Position numbers and translations under genes: made by a program. The notes under the pieces were generated by a model. That model did no database searches. It worked only from the letters and a program-made list of their open reading frames with translations, and was not told where the DNA came from. A stretch of DNA of 64,000 nt from Paracoccus lutimaris (GTDB taxonomy: Bacteria > Pseudomonadota > Alphaproteobacteria > Rhodobacterales > Rhodobacteraceae), in the NCBI RefSeq assembly GCF_003337565.1, contig NZ_QPJL01000006.1:62001-126000 (forward strand). Reading direction: 5' to 3'. This document shows, in pieces, positions 55,539 to 64,000 of the stretch. How positions within the stretch are numbered: position 1 is the first letter of the stretch; each line of letters begins with the position of its first letter.

Positions 55539-56645
55539 TTATTCCTTGACCGCCGCGCCGACGACGCTGTCCCAGCCCTCGGTCACGACCTTCTTGTTCG
55601 CCTCCTGCTGTTCCAGCGAGGGGAAGATCGCCTTTTCATAGGCCTCGGCCGGGGGCAGCGCGTCCAGCATTTCCTGCGGAACCTTGCCGTTCTTGACCAG
55701 ATCGTTGAAGCGGATCGGGTGGCAATAGCCTTTCAGCCAGCCCAACTGCCCCTCGTCCGAATACAGGTATTCCATCCACAGTTTCGCGGCATTCGGATGC
55801 GGCGCATAGGCCGAGATCGCCTGCACATAGACGCCCGCCACGACACCATCCGAGGGGATGATCACCTCGACCGGCGGGTTGCCGTTCAGCCCGTCGCGCC
55901 ACGACAGCAGGTTATAGTCCCATGCCGTGACGATGGGCGTCGCGCCCTGCGCGATGGTCGCCGACTTGCCGATGACCGGGACGAAGTTTCCGGCCTTGTT
56001 CACCTCGGCCATCAGCTCCATGCCCTTTTGCCCCGAGGCCTCGCCCGGCTCGCCGCCATTGGCGATGCCCGCCGCCATGACCGAAATGATCGCCTGCGCC
56101 GAGGCGCGCGGATCACCCGCCAGCGCGAAAGCATTAGCGAATTCGGGCTTGCTCAGATCCTTCCAGGTCTGCGGGCCCTCTTCGATCAGGTCGGTGTTCA
56201 CGCCAAAGGCCATCACGCCGTAATAGTCTCCATACCAGTGGCCGTCCGCATCCTTGGCATCGTCCGGGATCGTATCCCAGGTCGCGACCTTATAGGGCTG
56301 GGTCAGCCCCTCGGTCTTGGCTTGCGGGCCAAAGGACAGGCCGACATCGATCACGTCGGGCGCCTGCGGGCCCTTGTTGTCCTTGTTGGCGCGGATCGCC
56401 TCAAGCTCATCGGCCGAGCCGGCATCGGGGTTCAGCTCATTGACCTGAATTTCGGGGTATTTCTTCTTGAAGCCCTCGATCACGGCGCCATAGCCGCACC
56501 AGTCATGCGGCAGGGCGATGGTGCTCAGCATCCCCTCGGCCTTGGCAGCCTCTTCCAGCGCCGCCAGATCCTGCGCCTGCGCCACACCCGAACCGGCCAG
56601 CGCCATCAAAGCGGCAAGCCCCGCCGCAGTCGATTGAATCTTCAT
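55539..56645 (-). CDS. ABC importer periplasmic substrate-binding protein
   Basis: The 368-residue protein has a signal peptide (MKIQSTAAGLAALMALAGSG, cleavage after AQA) and the extracellular solute-binding family 1/8 pattern (VIEGFKKKYPEIQVNEL, PDVIDVGLSFGP, GVMAFGVNTDLI, IVTAWDYNLLSW, AKLWMEYLYSDEGQ). The ATG at 56645 follows GGGGAG. The ligand cannot be named; relatives bind polyamines, iron or phosphonates. It heads the importer genes and may share an mRNA with the upstream hydratase-like gene 138 bases away. Confidence 0.9.
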   Translation of the reverse strand: MKIQSTAAGLAALMALAGSGVAQAQDLAALEEAAKAEGMLSTIALPHDWCGYGAVIEGFKKKYPEIQVNELNPDAGSADELEAIRANKDNKGPQAPDVIDVGLSFGPQAKTEGLTQPYKVATWDTIPDDAKDADGHWYGDYYGVMAFGVNTDLIEEGPQTWKDLSKPEFANAFALAGDPRASAQAIISVMAAGIANGGEPGEASGQKGMELMAEVNKAGNFVPVIGKSATIAQGATPIVTAWDYNLLSWRDGLNGNPPVEVIIPSDGVVAGVYVQAISAYAPHPNAAKLWMEYLYSDEGQLGWLKGYCHPIRFNDLVKNGKVPQEMLDALPPAEAYEKAIFPSLEQQEANKKVVTEGWDSVVGAAVKE

Positions 56646-56783
56646 GTGGTCAACTCCCCGTTTCCTTATGCGCCGCGTTGCGGCAGGCTGCCTGTTAGCG
56701 GCGCCGGATGACAGTCTTGCGACACGGCCCCGAAAACGCAAAGGTTTTTTCCCGAATTGCCCAAACCGGCAGGGCCGTTGACG

Positions 56784-57623
56784 TCAGGGAACCAGCGACA
56801 GATCGACATGCATGGTCTTGCCGCCCACGCGATAGACCGCGGCGACGCGCTGCCCGGCCTGCGCCGGATGCAGCGAGCCCAGCGAGCCCAGCGAAATGAC
56901 CGAGCCAGGCTTCAGATCATAGCCGCCATGCTCGACCAGCCACAGCACCACATCCAGCGGATGCTCCAGCAGCATGTCGGCCTGGGCGGTATCGACGGTC
57001 TTGCCATCGACACGCAGGCTGACGGTCAGCCCGGCCAGATCGCTGATCGGGTCCTTGAGGTCGGCAATGGCGATGCCGCGCCCAAGCACCCCGCGCCAGG
57101 GCGTCACCCCATAGGCCGCCATCAGCGGCCCGGTCGGCGTCACGCCTTTTTGCAGCGCCATGTCGGGCAGTTCGACAAAGGGGCGCAGATCCTTCAGCGC
57201 CGCCACCGCCTCTTCGCGGGTCTTGGCCTGCATGATCGCGGCATCGCCCACGGTGACGATCAGATCGGCCTCGTAGAAGGGCGTCCGGCTGCCCGCCATG
57301 CTGACCCGCGCACCATCGGGCAGCAGCATCGGCGCGAAAAGCGCCCCCGCGACCGGGGCATCGATGCCGAATTTTTCCTGCACGGGTTTCGAGGTGAAGC
57401 CGACCTTGACGCCCACCGGGGCGCCCAGCTCGGCCTCAAGGACGCTGCGGAAGGTGGCATAGGCGCATAGCCCGTCCTCAAGCGTGCGGACCTGCGGATC
57501 GGGCAGGCGCTGGCCGGCGATCCAGCCGCGCGCGGCATTCTGCATCAGCGAGCCATCGGGACAGGCAGCCTGACCCGCCCCAGCAAACGGCAGCAGGAAT
57601 GCCCCCAGAACCAACCATTTCAT
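56784..57623 (-). CDS. secreted 2-keto-4-pentenoate hydratase (MhpD/FAH)-like protein
   Basis: The 279-residue protein has a signal peptide (MKWLVLGAFLLPFAGAGQAA) followed by an MhpD-like fold. It shows VGVKVGFTSKPVQEKFGI, an acidic metal-site segment PFYEADLIVTVGD, and GYDLKPGSVISLGSLG. Cytoplasmic relatives hydrate 2-oxopent-4-enoates in aromatic degradation. An exported version is unusual and no degradation genes are nearby, so the function is open. The ATG at 57623 was chosen because the signal peptide begins there. Confidence 0.75.
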   Translation of the reverse strand: MKWLVLGAFLLPFAGAGQAACPDGSLMQNAARGWIAGQRLPDPQVRTLEDGLCAYATFRSVLEAELGAPVGVKVGFTSKPVQEKFGIDAPVAGALFAPMLLPDGARVSMAGSRTPFYEADLIVTVGDAAIMQAKTREEAVAALKDLRPFVELPDMALQKGVTPTGPLMAAYGVTPWRGVLGRGIAIADLKDPISDLAGLTVSLRVDGKTVDTAQADMLLEHPLDVVLWLVEHGGYDLKPGSVISLGSLGSLHPAQAGQRVAAVYRVGGKTMHVDLSLVP

Positions 57624-57779
57624 ACCCAGACCTCGCCGATATTCCTGGTCCGGAACGATGCCGCAATGCGACGCGACTGTCACCGGGATTCTTCAGCCTG
57701 CGTTTGCATGGCCCGGCCCGGCTTTGCATCCCCCGCGCCATCCCCTAGAAGGGCGGGACCCCAAATGACAAGGGCTGGC

Positions 57780-60428
57780 ATGAGCGACCAACCGACCCCG
57801 ATGATGGCGCAATATCTGGCGATCCGCGAGGCCAATCCCGGCGCGCTGCTGTTCTATCGCATGGGCGACTTCTACGAGATGTTCTTTGACGATGCCGTTG
57901 CCGCCTCGGCCGCGCTGGATATCGCGCTGACCAAGCGCGGAACGCATCAGGGCGAACCGATCCCGATGTGCGGGGTGCCGGTCCATGCCGCCGAAAGCTA
58001 TCTTCTGACGCTGATCCGCAAGGGGTTCCGCGTCGCCATCGCCGAGCAGATGGAGGACCCCGCCGAGGCCAAGAAGCGCGGTGCGAAATCCGTCGTCGCC
58101 CGCGATGTCGTCCGCCTTGTCACCCCCGGCACCCTGACCGAGGAAACCCTGCTTGAGGCACGGCGCCACAATTTTCTGGCGAGTTTCGCCACCGTGCGCG
58201 ACGAATCCGCGCTGGCCTGGGTCGATATCTCGACCGGCGAGTTCCGCGTCATGCCCTGCCCCCCCGCGCGGCTCGGCCCGGAACTGGCCCGCCACGCCCC
58301 GCGCGAATTGCTGGCCGCCGAGGGGTCGCGCCTTGACGATATCGCGCTTGAGGCCGGTGCCGCGCTGACCGAACTGCCCGCCGGCAGCTTTGATTCCGGC
58401 GCCGCGCAGCGCCGCCTTGGCGCGATGTTCAATGTCGAGACGCTGGACGGGTTCGGCCATTTCAGCCGCTCTGAGCTGGCCGCCATGGGCGCCATCGCCG
58501 ATTATCTGGACCTGACCCAGAAAGGCCGGATGCCGCTGATCCGCCCCCCCGTGCGCGAGGCCATGGGCGGCGCCATGCAGATCGACGCCGCGACCCGGCG
58601 CAATCTGGAACTGACCCAGGCCCTGTCCGGCGGGCGCGAGGGCAGCCTTTTGGCCGCCATCGACCGCAGCGTGACCGCAGGCGGCGCACGGCTGCTGGAG
58701 CGGCGGATCAGCGCCCCCTCGCGCGAGCTGGGGCTGATCCATGCCCGCCAATCCGCCGTCGCGCATCTGGTCGAGGATCCGCGCCTGACCGCCGATCTGC
58801 GCGACGCGCTCAGCCGCGCGCCCGACATGGACCGGGCGCTGTCCCGGCTGGCGCTGGAACGTGGCGGCCCGCGCGATCTGGCCGCGATCCGCGCCGGCCT
58901 GACCCAAGGCGCCGCCATCGCCGCCATGCTGGGCGATGACGAGATCGTGGTTCTAGCCGAGGCCGCGCGCGATCTGACCGGCCATGACGCCCTGATCGAC
59001 CTGCTGGATGATGCGCTGGTGGCGGAACCCCCGCTTTTGACCCGCGACGGCGGCTTTACCGCGCCCGGCCATGACGCCGATCTGGACGAAACCCGGCGTC
59101 TGCGCGACGAGGGGCGCGGCGTCATCGCCGGCATGCAGGCCGACTATATCGCCGAAACCGGCGTCACCAGCCTGAAGATCAAGCACAACAACGTGCTGGG
59201 CTATTTCATCGAGACCACCTCGACCCATGCCGAAAAGATGCTGGCCGCGCCGCTGAACGCGCGCTTCATCCACCGCCAGACCACCGCCAACCAGATCCGT
59301 TTCACCACGGTCGAACTGTCGGAACTGGAAACCCGCATCCTGAACGCCCGCGACCGCGCCTTGGAAATCGAACGCGAGGTCTTTGCCCGCCTGACCCGCG
59401 CCGTGCTGGATCAGGCCGGCTCCATCGGTCAGGCCGCCCGCGCATTGGCCGAGATCGACCTGAGCGCCGCCTTTGCCGATCTGGCATCGGGCGAGGGCTG
59501 GACGCGCCCGCAGGTCGATGAAAGCCGCGCCTTTGTGATCACGGGCGGCCGCCACCCGGTCGTCGAACGCGCCCTGAAACGCAAGGGCGAGGCCTTCGTC
59601 GCCAATGACTGCGCCCTGACCCAAGGCGATACCCCGGCGATCTGGCTGCTGACCGGTCCGAACATGGCTGGCAAATCGACATTCCTGCGCCAGAACGCGC
59701 TGATCGCCATCCTTGCGCAGGCGGGCGGCTTTGTCCCCGCCAGCCACGCCCATATCGGCCTTGTCAGCCAGCTTTTCAGCCGCGTCGGCGCGGCGGACGA
59801 TCTGGCGCGCGGCCGCTCGACCTTCATGGTCGAGATGGTCGAGACCGCCGCGATCCTCAATCAGGCCGACGATCATGCGCTGGTGATCCTTGACGAGATC
59901 GGGCGCGGCACCGCGACCTGGGACGGGCTTTCCATCGCCTGGGCGGTGATGGAGCATCTGCACGCCAAGAACCGCTGCCGGGCGCTGTTTGCCACCCATT
60001 ACCACGAGATGACGGCGCTGTCCGCCCGCCTGCCCGGGGTCGAGAACGCCACCGTCGCCGTCCGCGAATGGGAGGGCGAGGTGATCTTTCTGCACGAGGT
60101 CAGAAAGGGCGCCGCCGACCGCAGCTATGGGGTGCAGGTCGCGCGTCTGGCGGGCCTGCCGCCTTCGGTCGTCGAACGCGCCCGGGAAATCCTGCACCAG
60201 CTTGAAAGCGGCGAGGACAAGGGCGCGGGCCGGCCCGCCGCACTTCTGGACGATCTGCCGCTGTTTCGCGCGGCCCCCAGCCCGGCCCCCGCGCCCGCCC
60301 CTACACTCAAGGCCCAGCCCTCGGCCATCGAGGAGCGGCTGCGCGCGCTGAACCCCGACGCCATCACCGCGCGCGAGGCGCTGGATCTGCTCTATGAACT
60401 CAGCGGGATGCTGACGGAAAAGACCTAG
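57780..60428 (+). CDS. mutS: DNA mismatch repair protein MutS
   Basis: MutS recognises mismatches and small loops and recruits MutL. The 882-residue protein has the mismatch-binding F-x-E motif in MGDFYEMFFDDA near residue 30, connector and lever domains, and an ATPase with Walker A LTGPNMAGKST, STFMVEMVETA, Walker B LVILDEIGRGTATWDG and the ATHYHEM switch. The C-terminal Pro-rich linker precedes a short dimerisation helix. ATG at 57780 with AAGGG upstream is preferred; one at 57765 is also possible. The stop shares CTAG with the convergent Anbu gene. Confidence 0.97.
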   Translation: MSDQPTPMMAQYLAIREANPGALLFYRMGDFYEMFFDDAVAASAALDIALTKRGTHQGEPIPMCGVPVHAAESYLLTLIRKGFRVAIAEQMEDPAEAKKRGAKSVVARDVVRLVTPGTLTEETLLEARRHNFLASFATVRDESALAWVDISTGEFRVMPCPPARLGPELARHAPRELLAAEGSRLDDIALEAGAALTELPAGSFDSGAAQRRLGAMFNVETLDGFGHFSRSELAAMGAIADYLDLTQKGRMPLIRPPVREAMGGAMQIDAATRRNLELTQALSGGREGSLLAAIDRSVTAGGARLLERRISAPSRELGLIHARQSAVAHLVEDPRLTADLRDALSRAPDMDRALSRLALERGGPRDLAAIRAGLTQGAAIAAMLGDDEIVVLAEAARDLTGHDALIDLLDDALVAEPPLLTRDGGFTAPGHDADLDETRRLRDEGRGVIAGMQADYIAETGVTSLKIKHNNVLGYFIETTSTHAEKMLAAPLNARFIHRQTTANQIRFTTVELSELETRILNARDRALEIEREVFARLTRAVLDQAGSIGQAARALAEIDLSAAFADLASGEGWTRPQVDESRAFVITGGRHPVVERALKRKGEAFVANDCALTQGDTPAIWLLTGPNMAGKSTFLRQNALIAILAQAGGFVPASHAHIGLVSQLFSRVGAADDLARGRSTFMVEMVETAAILNQADDHALVILDEIGRGTATWDGLSIAWAVMEHLHAKNRCRALFATHYHEMTALSARLPGVENATVAVREWEGEVIFLHEVRKGAADRSYGVQVARLAGLPPSVVERAREILHQLESGEDKGAGRPAALLDDLPLFRAAPSPAPAPAPTLKAQPSAIEERLRALNPDAITAREALDLLYELSGMLTEKT

Positions 60429-61150
60429 ATCTGGATATTGACGAAGCTGTCGCGCAGCGCCGCCGACCAGGCCGCCGACATGGCCATGAAGGCCGGGTCG
60501 CCCTCGTCGATGCGGCGGCGCTGGCTGACGCGGCAGTCGTCGCGCTCGATGACCGCCAGATCCAGCGGCATCCCCACCGACAGGTTTGACCGCAGCGTCG
60601 AATCCATCGACAAAAGCACCGCCTTTTTCGCATCCGACAGGCTGGTTTCGGGCGTCACCACCCGGTCAAGGATGGGCTTGCCGTATTTGTGCTCGCCGAT
60701 CTGCAGATAGGGCGTGTCATCGGTCGCCTCGATGAAGTTCCCCTCGGGATAGATCAGGAACAGGCGCATGGTGCCGCCGGCGCGCTGGCCGGCGACGATC
60801 ATGCTGGCGCTGGCCTGCTGGCTGAGGTCGCGGCACTGCTCGGTGATGTCGCGACGCGTGCGGTTCAGCGTGTTGCCGATGATCGTGGCGACTTGCAGCA
60901 TCGTCTCGGCCCGCATGATCGAGCTGGTCTCGTCGGCATCGGGGGCCTCGATCGCCTCTTGCAGGCGCGCCAAGGTGGTCTGGGTCACCGACAGGCTGCC
61001 CGCGGTCATGATCACGATCACCCGCTCGCCCGGGTTCTCGAAATGGAACATCTTGCGATAGGTCGAGATGTTATCCAGCCCGGCATTGGTGCGGGTATCA
61101 GACAGCAGCACAAGCCCCGCATTCAGCTTGAGTCCGACGCAATAGGTCAT
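60425..61150 (-). CDS. proteasome-type protease Anbu
   Basis: Anbu is an ancestral proteasome beta-like/HslV-like hydrolase of bacteria. The 241-residue protein starts MTYCVGLKLNAGLVLLSDTR, with Thr2 as the expected N-terminal nucleophile after Met removal, and TAGSLSVTQTTLARL and MSMDSTLRSN-like core segments. I set the start at the ATG at 61150; the longer open frame to 61498 is an antisense-like extension. It is the fourth gene of the set ATP-grasp, alpha-E, transglutaminase, Anbu, which is the known neighbourhood of this family. Its exact substrates are unknown. Confidence 0.92.
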   Translation of the reverse strand: MTYCVGLKLNAGLVLLSDTRTNAGLDNISTYRKMFHFENPGERVIVIMTAGSLSVTQTTLARLQEAIEAPDADETSSIMRAETMLQVATIIGNTLNRTRRDITEQCRDLSQQASASMIVAGQRAGGTMRLFLIYPEGNFIEATDDTPYLQIGEHKYGKPILDRVVTPETSLSDAKKAVLLSMDSTLRSNLSVGMPLDLAVIERDDCRVSQRRRIDEGDPAFMAMSAAWSAALRDSFVNIQI

Positions 61151-61214
61151 GGTCTTTTCCGAGGATTCGCGTTTCGCGGTCAGATAGAGGCGCCCGCGCG
61201 GCTGCGCAACGGGC

Positions 61215-62027
61215 TTATTGCTCCTGCTCCATTTCCTCGACCTGCACGCGCACGTCCAGACTTTCCTCGCCCGAACCAAAGGTCGTGCCCCGGACCGGCG
61301 CCGCATCCTGTGCGTCATAGCCCGACCCCAGCCGCACATAGCGGTCATCCGGGCAGCAGGCATTGGCCGCATCGAACCCGACCCAGCCCAGCGACCCGAC
61401 ATGGATCTCGGCCCAGGCATGGGCGGCGTCATGGGGCGTGCCATCGGCGTTGGAATGCAGATAGCCCGAGACATAGCGCGCCGGCATTCCGTGGACATGG
61501 GCGCAGGCGATCAGCGCATGGGCATGGTCCTGACAGACCCCCTGCCCCAGCGCCAGCGCCTCGGCGGCGGTAGTCACGGATTCGGTGACGCCCGGCACAT
61601 AGGCGATGGCCTCGCTGACGGCGGCGGCAAGCTTGTGGGCCAGATCCAGCGCATCCTCGCCCGAGACGGATTGCGCCAGCTCGCGCAGCGCTGCGTCGGG
61701 CTTGGTCAGCGCGGTGTCGCGCAGATAGACCAGCGGGTTGATCGTTTCGCGATGGCCGCGCAGCACGCCCGCCGTGTCGCGGGTCTCGATCAGGCCCGAG
61801 ATGGTGACGGTGACCTCGTCGACCGGGCCGCGCACGGTCCAGGCCTCGATCCAGTCGCCTGCGCCGTCGCGAAAGGCCGCGCCGCGTTCGCCGTCGGTGA
61901 CGGCGATGGACCAGTCGCCGACCCGCTGGCCCTCATGCGCCGAAGGCGTCAACCGCAGGCTTTGCACAAGCCCCCGCACCGGCTGGTCGTAACGATAGCT
62001 GGTCTCATGGATGATTTTCAGCTTCAT
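61215..62027 (-). CDS. transglutaminase-like cysteine peptidase family protein
   Basis: The 270-residue protein has the bacterial transglutaminase N-terminal region (MKLKIIHETSYRYDQPVRGL) and a transglutaminase core with the catalytic Cys in LGQGVCQDHAHAL, His in DAAHAWAEIHV and Asp in VGFDAANACC. It is part of the Anbu operon, downstream of the alpha-E gene by 12 bases. Its partners suggest peptide or amide-bond chemistry coupled to ATP-grasp ligation. Confidence 0.92.
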   Translation of the reverse strand: MKLKIIHETSYRYDQPVRGLVQSLRLTPSAHEGQRVGDWSIAVTDGERGAAFRDGAGDWIEAWTVRGPVDEVTVTISGLIETRDTAGVLRGHRETINPLVYLRDTALTKPDAALRELAQSVSGEDALDLAHKLAAAVSEAIAYVPGVTESVTTAAEALALGQGVCQDHAHALIACAHVHGMPARYVSGYLHSNADGTPHDAAHAWAEIHVGSLGWVGFDAANACCPDDRYVRLGSGYDAQDAAPVRGTTFGSGEESLDVRVQVEEMEQEQ

Positions 62028-62039
62028 GGCATCGCCCCC

Positions 62040-62999
62040 TTACATCCGGCCGCTGAGGTAATCGTCATGCACCGCGTTCGAGATGCTGGAGACCTCGGTG
62101 ATGAACCAGGACAGGAATTCGTGCAGCCCATCGTCAAAGATCCGCTCGATGTCATGGGCGACCAGCGCGTCCAGCGTCTCATGCGCCTTGGCCTTGGCGG
62201 TGGCGGGAACCTGATCGCCATAGCGGCGCGCCAGCCCGTCCAGATGCCAGACCGCCTCGTAAAGCGAGGTCAGGAGCGAACGCGGGCTTTCCCCGTTCAG
62301 GATCAGGAAATCGGCCACCTTGGTGGCGGTGATGTCGCCGCCGTAAGCCCAATGGAACGCGCGATGCGCCGACAGCGCCCGCAGGATCACTTGCCACTGG
62401 TAATTGTCCAGACCCGAGCCGACGAATTCGACCCGCGGCAGCAGCACGTAATATTTCACGTCCAGCAGGCGCGCGGTGGCGTCGGCGCGCTCCAGCGAAT
62501 AGCCCAGATTGATGAAATGCCAGCCATCATTGCGCAATTGCGTGGCGTTGATCGCACCGCGCACCGCCGAGCTGTGGCGGGTGGTGAAATCGGTCAGCAT
62601 GGCGGGGTCAAGCTGGCTGCGCCGCTTGCGCTCCAGCGCGCGCAATTCCTGGAAGGCGGTGTTCAGCCCGTCCCAGACCTGACTGGTCAGCGCGGTGCGC
62701 ACGATCCGGCCGCTTTCGCGCGCCTGCTCGATGCAGGACGCGACCGAGGACGGGTTGTCATGGTCGAAAAACAGCCAGGATTCGATGTTTTCCTGAATGA
62801 TCTGGTCGCCATAGCGTTCCGAGAAGGCATGACTGGCCCCCGAGGCGCGCAGCAGCGATTCCCATTCGTTGCGATAGCCCTCTTCGGTATTGGGCAAAAG
62901 CGTGATGCGCGCGCCCACGTCCAGCAGACGGGCGGCGGTTTCCGAGCGTTCCAGGTGGCGGCCCATCCAGAACAGGTTCGAGGCGGTGCGGCTGAGCAT
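62040..62999 (-). CDS. alpha-E domain protein
   Basis: The 319-residue, mainly alpha-helical protein begins MLSRTASNLFWMGRHLERSE, the typical opening of the alpha-E family. It also has INATQLRNDGWHFINLGYSLERADATARLLDV and the conserved Arg/Glu-rich segments. Its biochemical role is unknown, but it always travels with circularly permuted ATP-grasp and transglutaminase genes, as here. It lies 16 bases after the ATP-grasp stop. Confidence 0.93.
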   Translation of the reverse strand: MLSRTASNLFWMGRHLERSETAARLLDVGARITLLPNTEEGYRNEWESLLRASGASHAFSERYGDQIIQENIESWLFFDHDNPSSVASCIEQARESGRIVRTALTSQVWDGLNTAFQELRALERKRRSQLDPAMLTDFTTRHSSAVRGAINATQLRNDGWHFINLGYSLERADATARLLDVKYYVLLPRVEFVGSGLDNYQWQVILRALSAHRAFHWAYGGDITATKVADFLILNGESPRSLLTSLYEAVWHLDGLARRYGDQVPATAKAKAHETLDALVAHDIERIFDDGLHEFLSWFITEVSSISNAVHDDYLSGRM

Positions 63000-63015
63000 A
63001 TCTTGTCCCCTTCCC

Positions 63016-64000
63016 TTATTCCGACAGGACCCAGGTGTCCTTGACCCCGCCGCCCTGCGACGAGTTCACCACCAGCGAGCCTTCGCGCAGTGCCACGCGG
63101 GTCAGCCCGCCCGGCACCAGTTCGATCCGGTCGCCACACAGGCAATAGGGCCGCAGGTCCACATGGCGCGGCGCGATCCCCTCATCAACGAAGGTCGGAC
63201 AGGTGGACAGGGCCAGCGTCGGCTGGGCGATGTAATTGCTGGGATCGGCCTCGATCTTCTTGCGGAAGGCCTCGACCTCGTCCTTGGTCGATTTCGGGCC
63301 GACCAGCATGCCATAGCCGCCCGAGCCGTGGACCTCCTTGACCACAAGATCCTTGAGGTTGGCCATGACGTATTTGTAGTCGTCTTCCTTCCACAGGGTC
63401 CAGGTCTGGACGTTGTTCAGGATCGGCTCTTCACCCAGATAGAAACGCACCATTTCCGGCACAAAGGTATAGATCGCCTTGTCATCGGCCACGCCCGCGC
63501 CCGGCGCCGAACAGATCGACACCCCGCCCGAGCGATAGACATCCATCAGCCCCGGCACACCCAGCATGGAATCGGGGCGGAAGCACAGCGGGTCGATGAA
63601 AGCGTCATCGATGCGGCGATAGATCACGTCGACGCGCTTGGGCCCCTGCGTTGTGCGCATGTAGACAAAGCCCTTGTCGACGAACAGATCGCTGCCCTCG
63701 ACCAGTTCGACCCCCATCAGGTTGGCAAGGAAGCTGTGTTCGTAATAGGCGCTGTTGTAATGGCCCGGCGTCAGGATCACGACCGTCGGCGTGCCCTCGC
63801 ATTTCGCTGGCGCGACCGAGGCCAGCGTGCGGCGCAGGATCTCGGGATACTGGTCCACCGGCTCGATGCGGCTGTTGCGGAACAGGGCCGGGAACATCCG
63901 CATCATGATTTCGCGGTTTTCCAGCATGTAGCTGACGCCCGAAGGCGTGCGGCAGTTGTCCTCGAGCACATAGAATTCGTCGCGGCCGGTGCGCACGATG
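63016..64000 (-). CDS. circularly permuted ATP-grasp protein (partial, N-terminus outside window)
   Basis: The visible 328 codons encode the C-terminal part of a circularly permuted type 2 ATP-grasp enzyme (former DUF404/DUF407). Segments include [81 protein letters not shown] and [12 protein letters not shown]. Family members are about 470-480 residues, so roughly 150 residues lie beyond position 64000. It is the first visible gene of the Anbu operon and presumably ligates an amine to a carboxylate. Confidence 0.93.
   Translation of the reverse strand, partial: IVRTGRDEFYVLEDNCRTPSGVSYMLENREIMMRMFPALFRNSRIEPVDQYPEILRRTLASVAPAKCEGTPTVVILTPGHYNSAYYEHSFLANLMGVELVEGSDLFVDKGFVYMRTTQGPKRVDVIYRRIDDAFIDPLCFRPDSMLGVPGLMDVYRSGGVSICSAPGAGVADDKAIYTFVPEMVRFYLGEEPILNNVQTWTLWKEDDYKYVMANLKDLVVKEVHGSGGYGMLVGPKSTKDEVEAFRKKIEADPSNYIAQPTLALSTCPTFVDEGIAPRHVDLRPYCLCGDRIELVPGGLTRVALREGSLVVNSSQGGGVKDTWVLSE

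Noticed and set aside
61151..61498. N-terminal extension of the Anbu gene
   Set aside because: The extra 116 residues are Met/Arg-rich shadow sequence over the transglutaminase gene; starting at 61150 places the catalytic Thr at residue 2 as the family requires.

Overview
The window is GC-rich chromosomal DNA from an alphaproteobacterium, most likely a member of the Rhodobacterales close to Paracoccus. This rests on overall codon use, tightly packed operons with ATGA/GTGA overlaps, a cydDCAB operon, the Anbu-type protease operon, and Hint_2/RTX proteins. The species call is inference; no rRNA or tRNA gene was seen.

Layout. 0-5.4 kb: cydDCAB, a cytochrome bd quinol oxidase with its assembly ABC transporter (cydB is cut by the window start). 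5.6-10.5 kb: ABC-type capsule export (permease divergent from a KpsE-like protein and KpsT) and a phosphomannomutase. 10.6-12.5 kb: a three-gene NTF2-like / GNAT / carbon-nitrogen hydrolase operon. 12.6-13.7 kb: an AT-richer island with a RES-domain (NADase toxin-like) gene. 13.8-15.3 kb: an exported protein made almost entirely of MORN repeats. 15.4-20.5 kb: NAD metabolism (nadE, pncB, pncA) interrupted by a Hint-domain gene. 20.6-26.3 kb: SLC13 transporter, trhO, a DXD glycosyltransferase and maeB.

26.4-48.8 kb is a large exopolysaccharide and secondary-metabolism region. It holds a Wzx-like flippase, a Wzz-like chain-length protein, a CpsD-like ATPase lacking the P-loop lysine, an ExoY-like initiating sugar transferase with a small convergent ExoX-like membrane ORF, several glycosyltransferases, an O-antigen ligase/polymerase and a WecG/TagA transferase. 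Embedded in it is a 12.7-kb operon of four overlapping genes: type I PKS (KS-AT-KR-DH-ACP-TE), GT2 glycosyltransferase, an NRPS with an N-terminal formyltransferase and a luciferase-like monooxygenase inserted inside its adenylation domain, and a phosphopantetheinyl transferase. The adenylation pocket reads close to the known glycine code. This operon is the best candidate for an undescribed system: a compact, self-sufficient assembly line predicted to build a formylated, oxidised, glycine-primed short polyketide, possibly glycosylated, next to capsule/EPS genes.

48.9-52.7 kb: two collinear RTX-type calcium-binding proteins, one ending in a Hint domain and the other in an unrelated low-complexity tail. 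52.8-57.6 kb: an ABC importer of unknown substrate plus a secreted hydratase-like protein. 57.8-60.4 kb: mutS. 60.4-64 kb: the Anbu protease / transglutaminase / alpha-E / ATP-grasp operon, cut by the window end.
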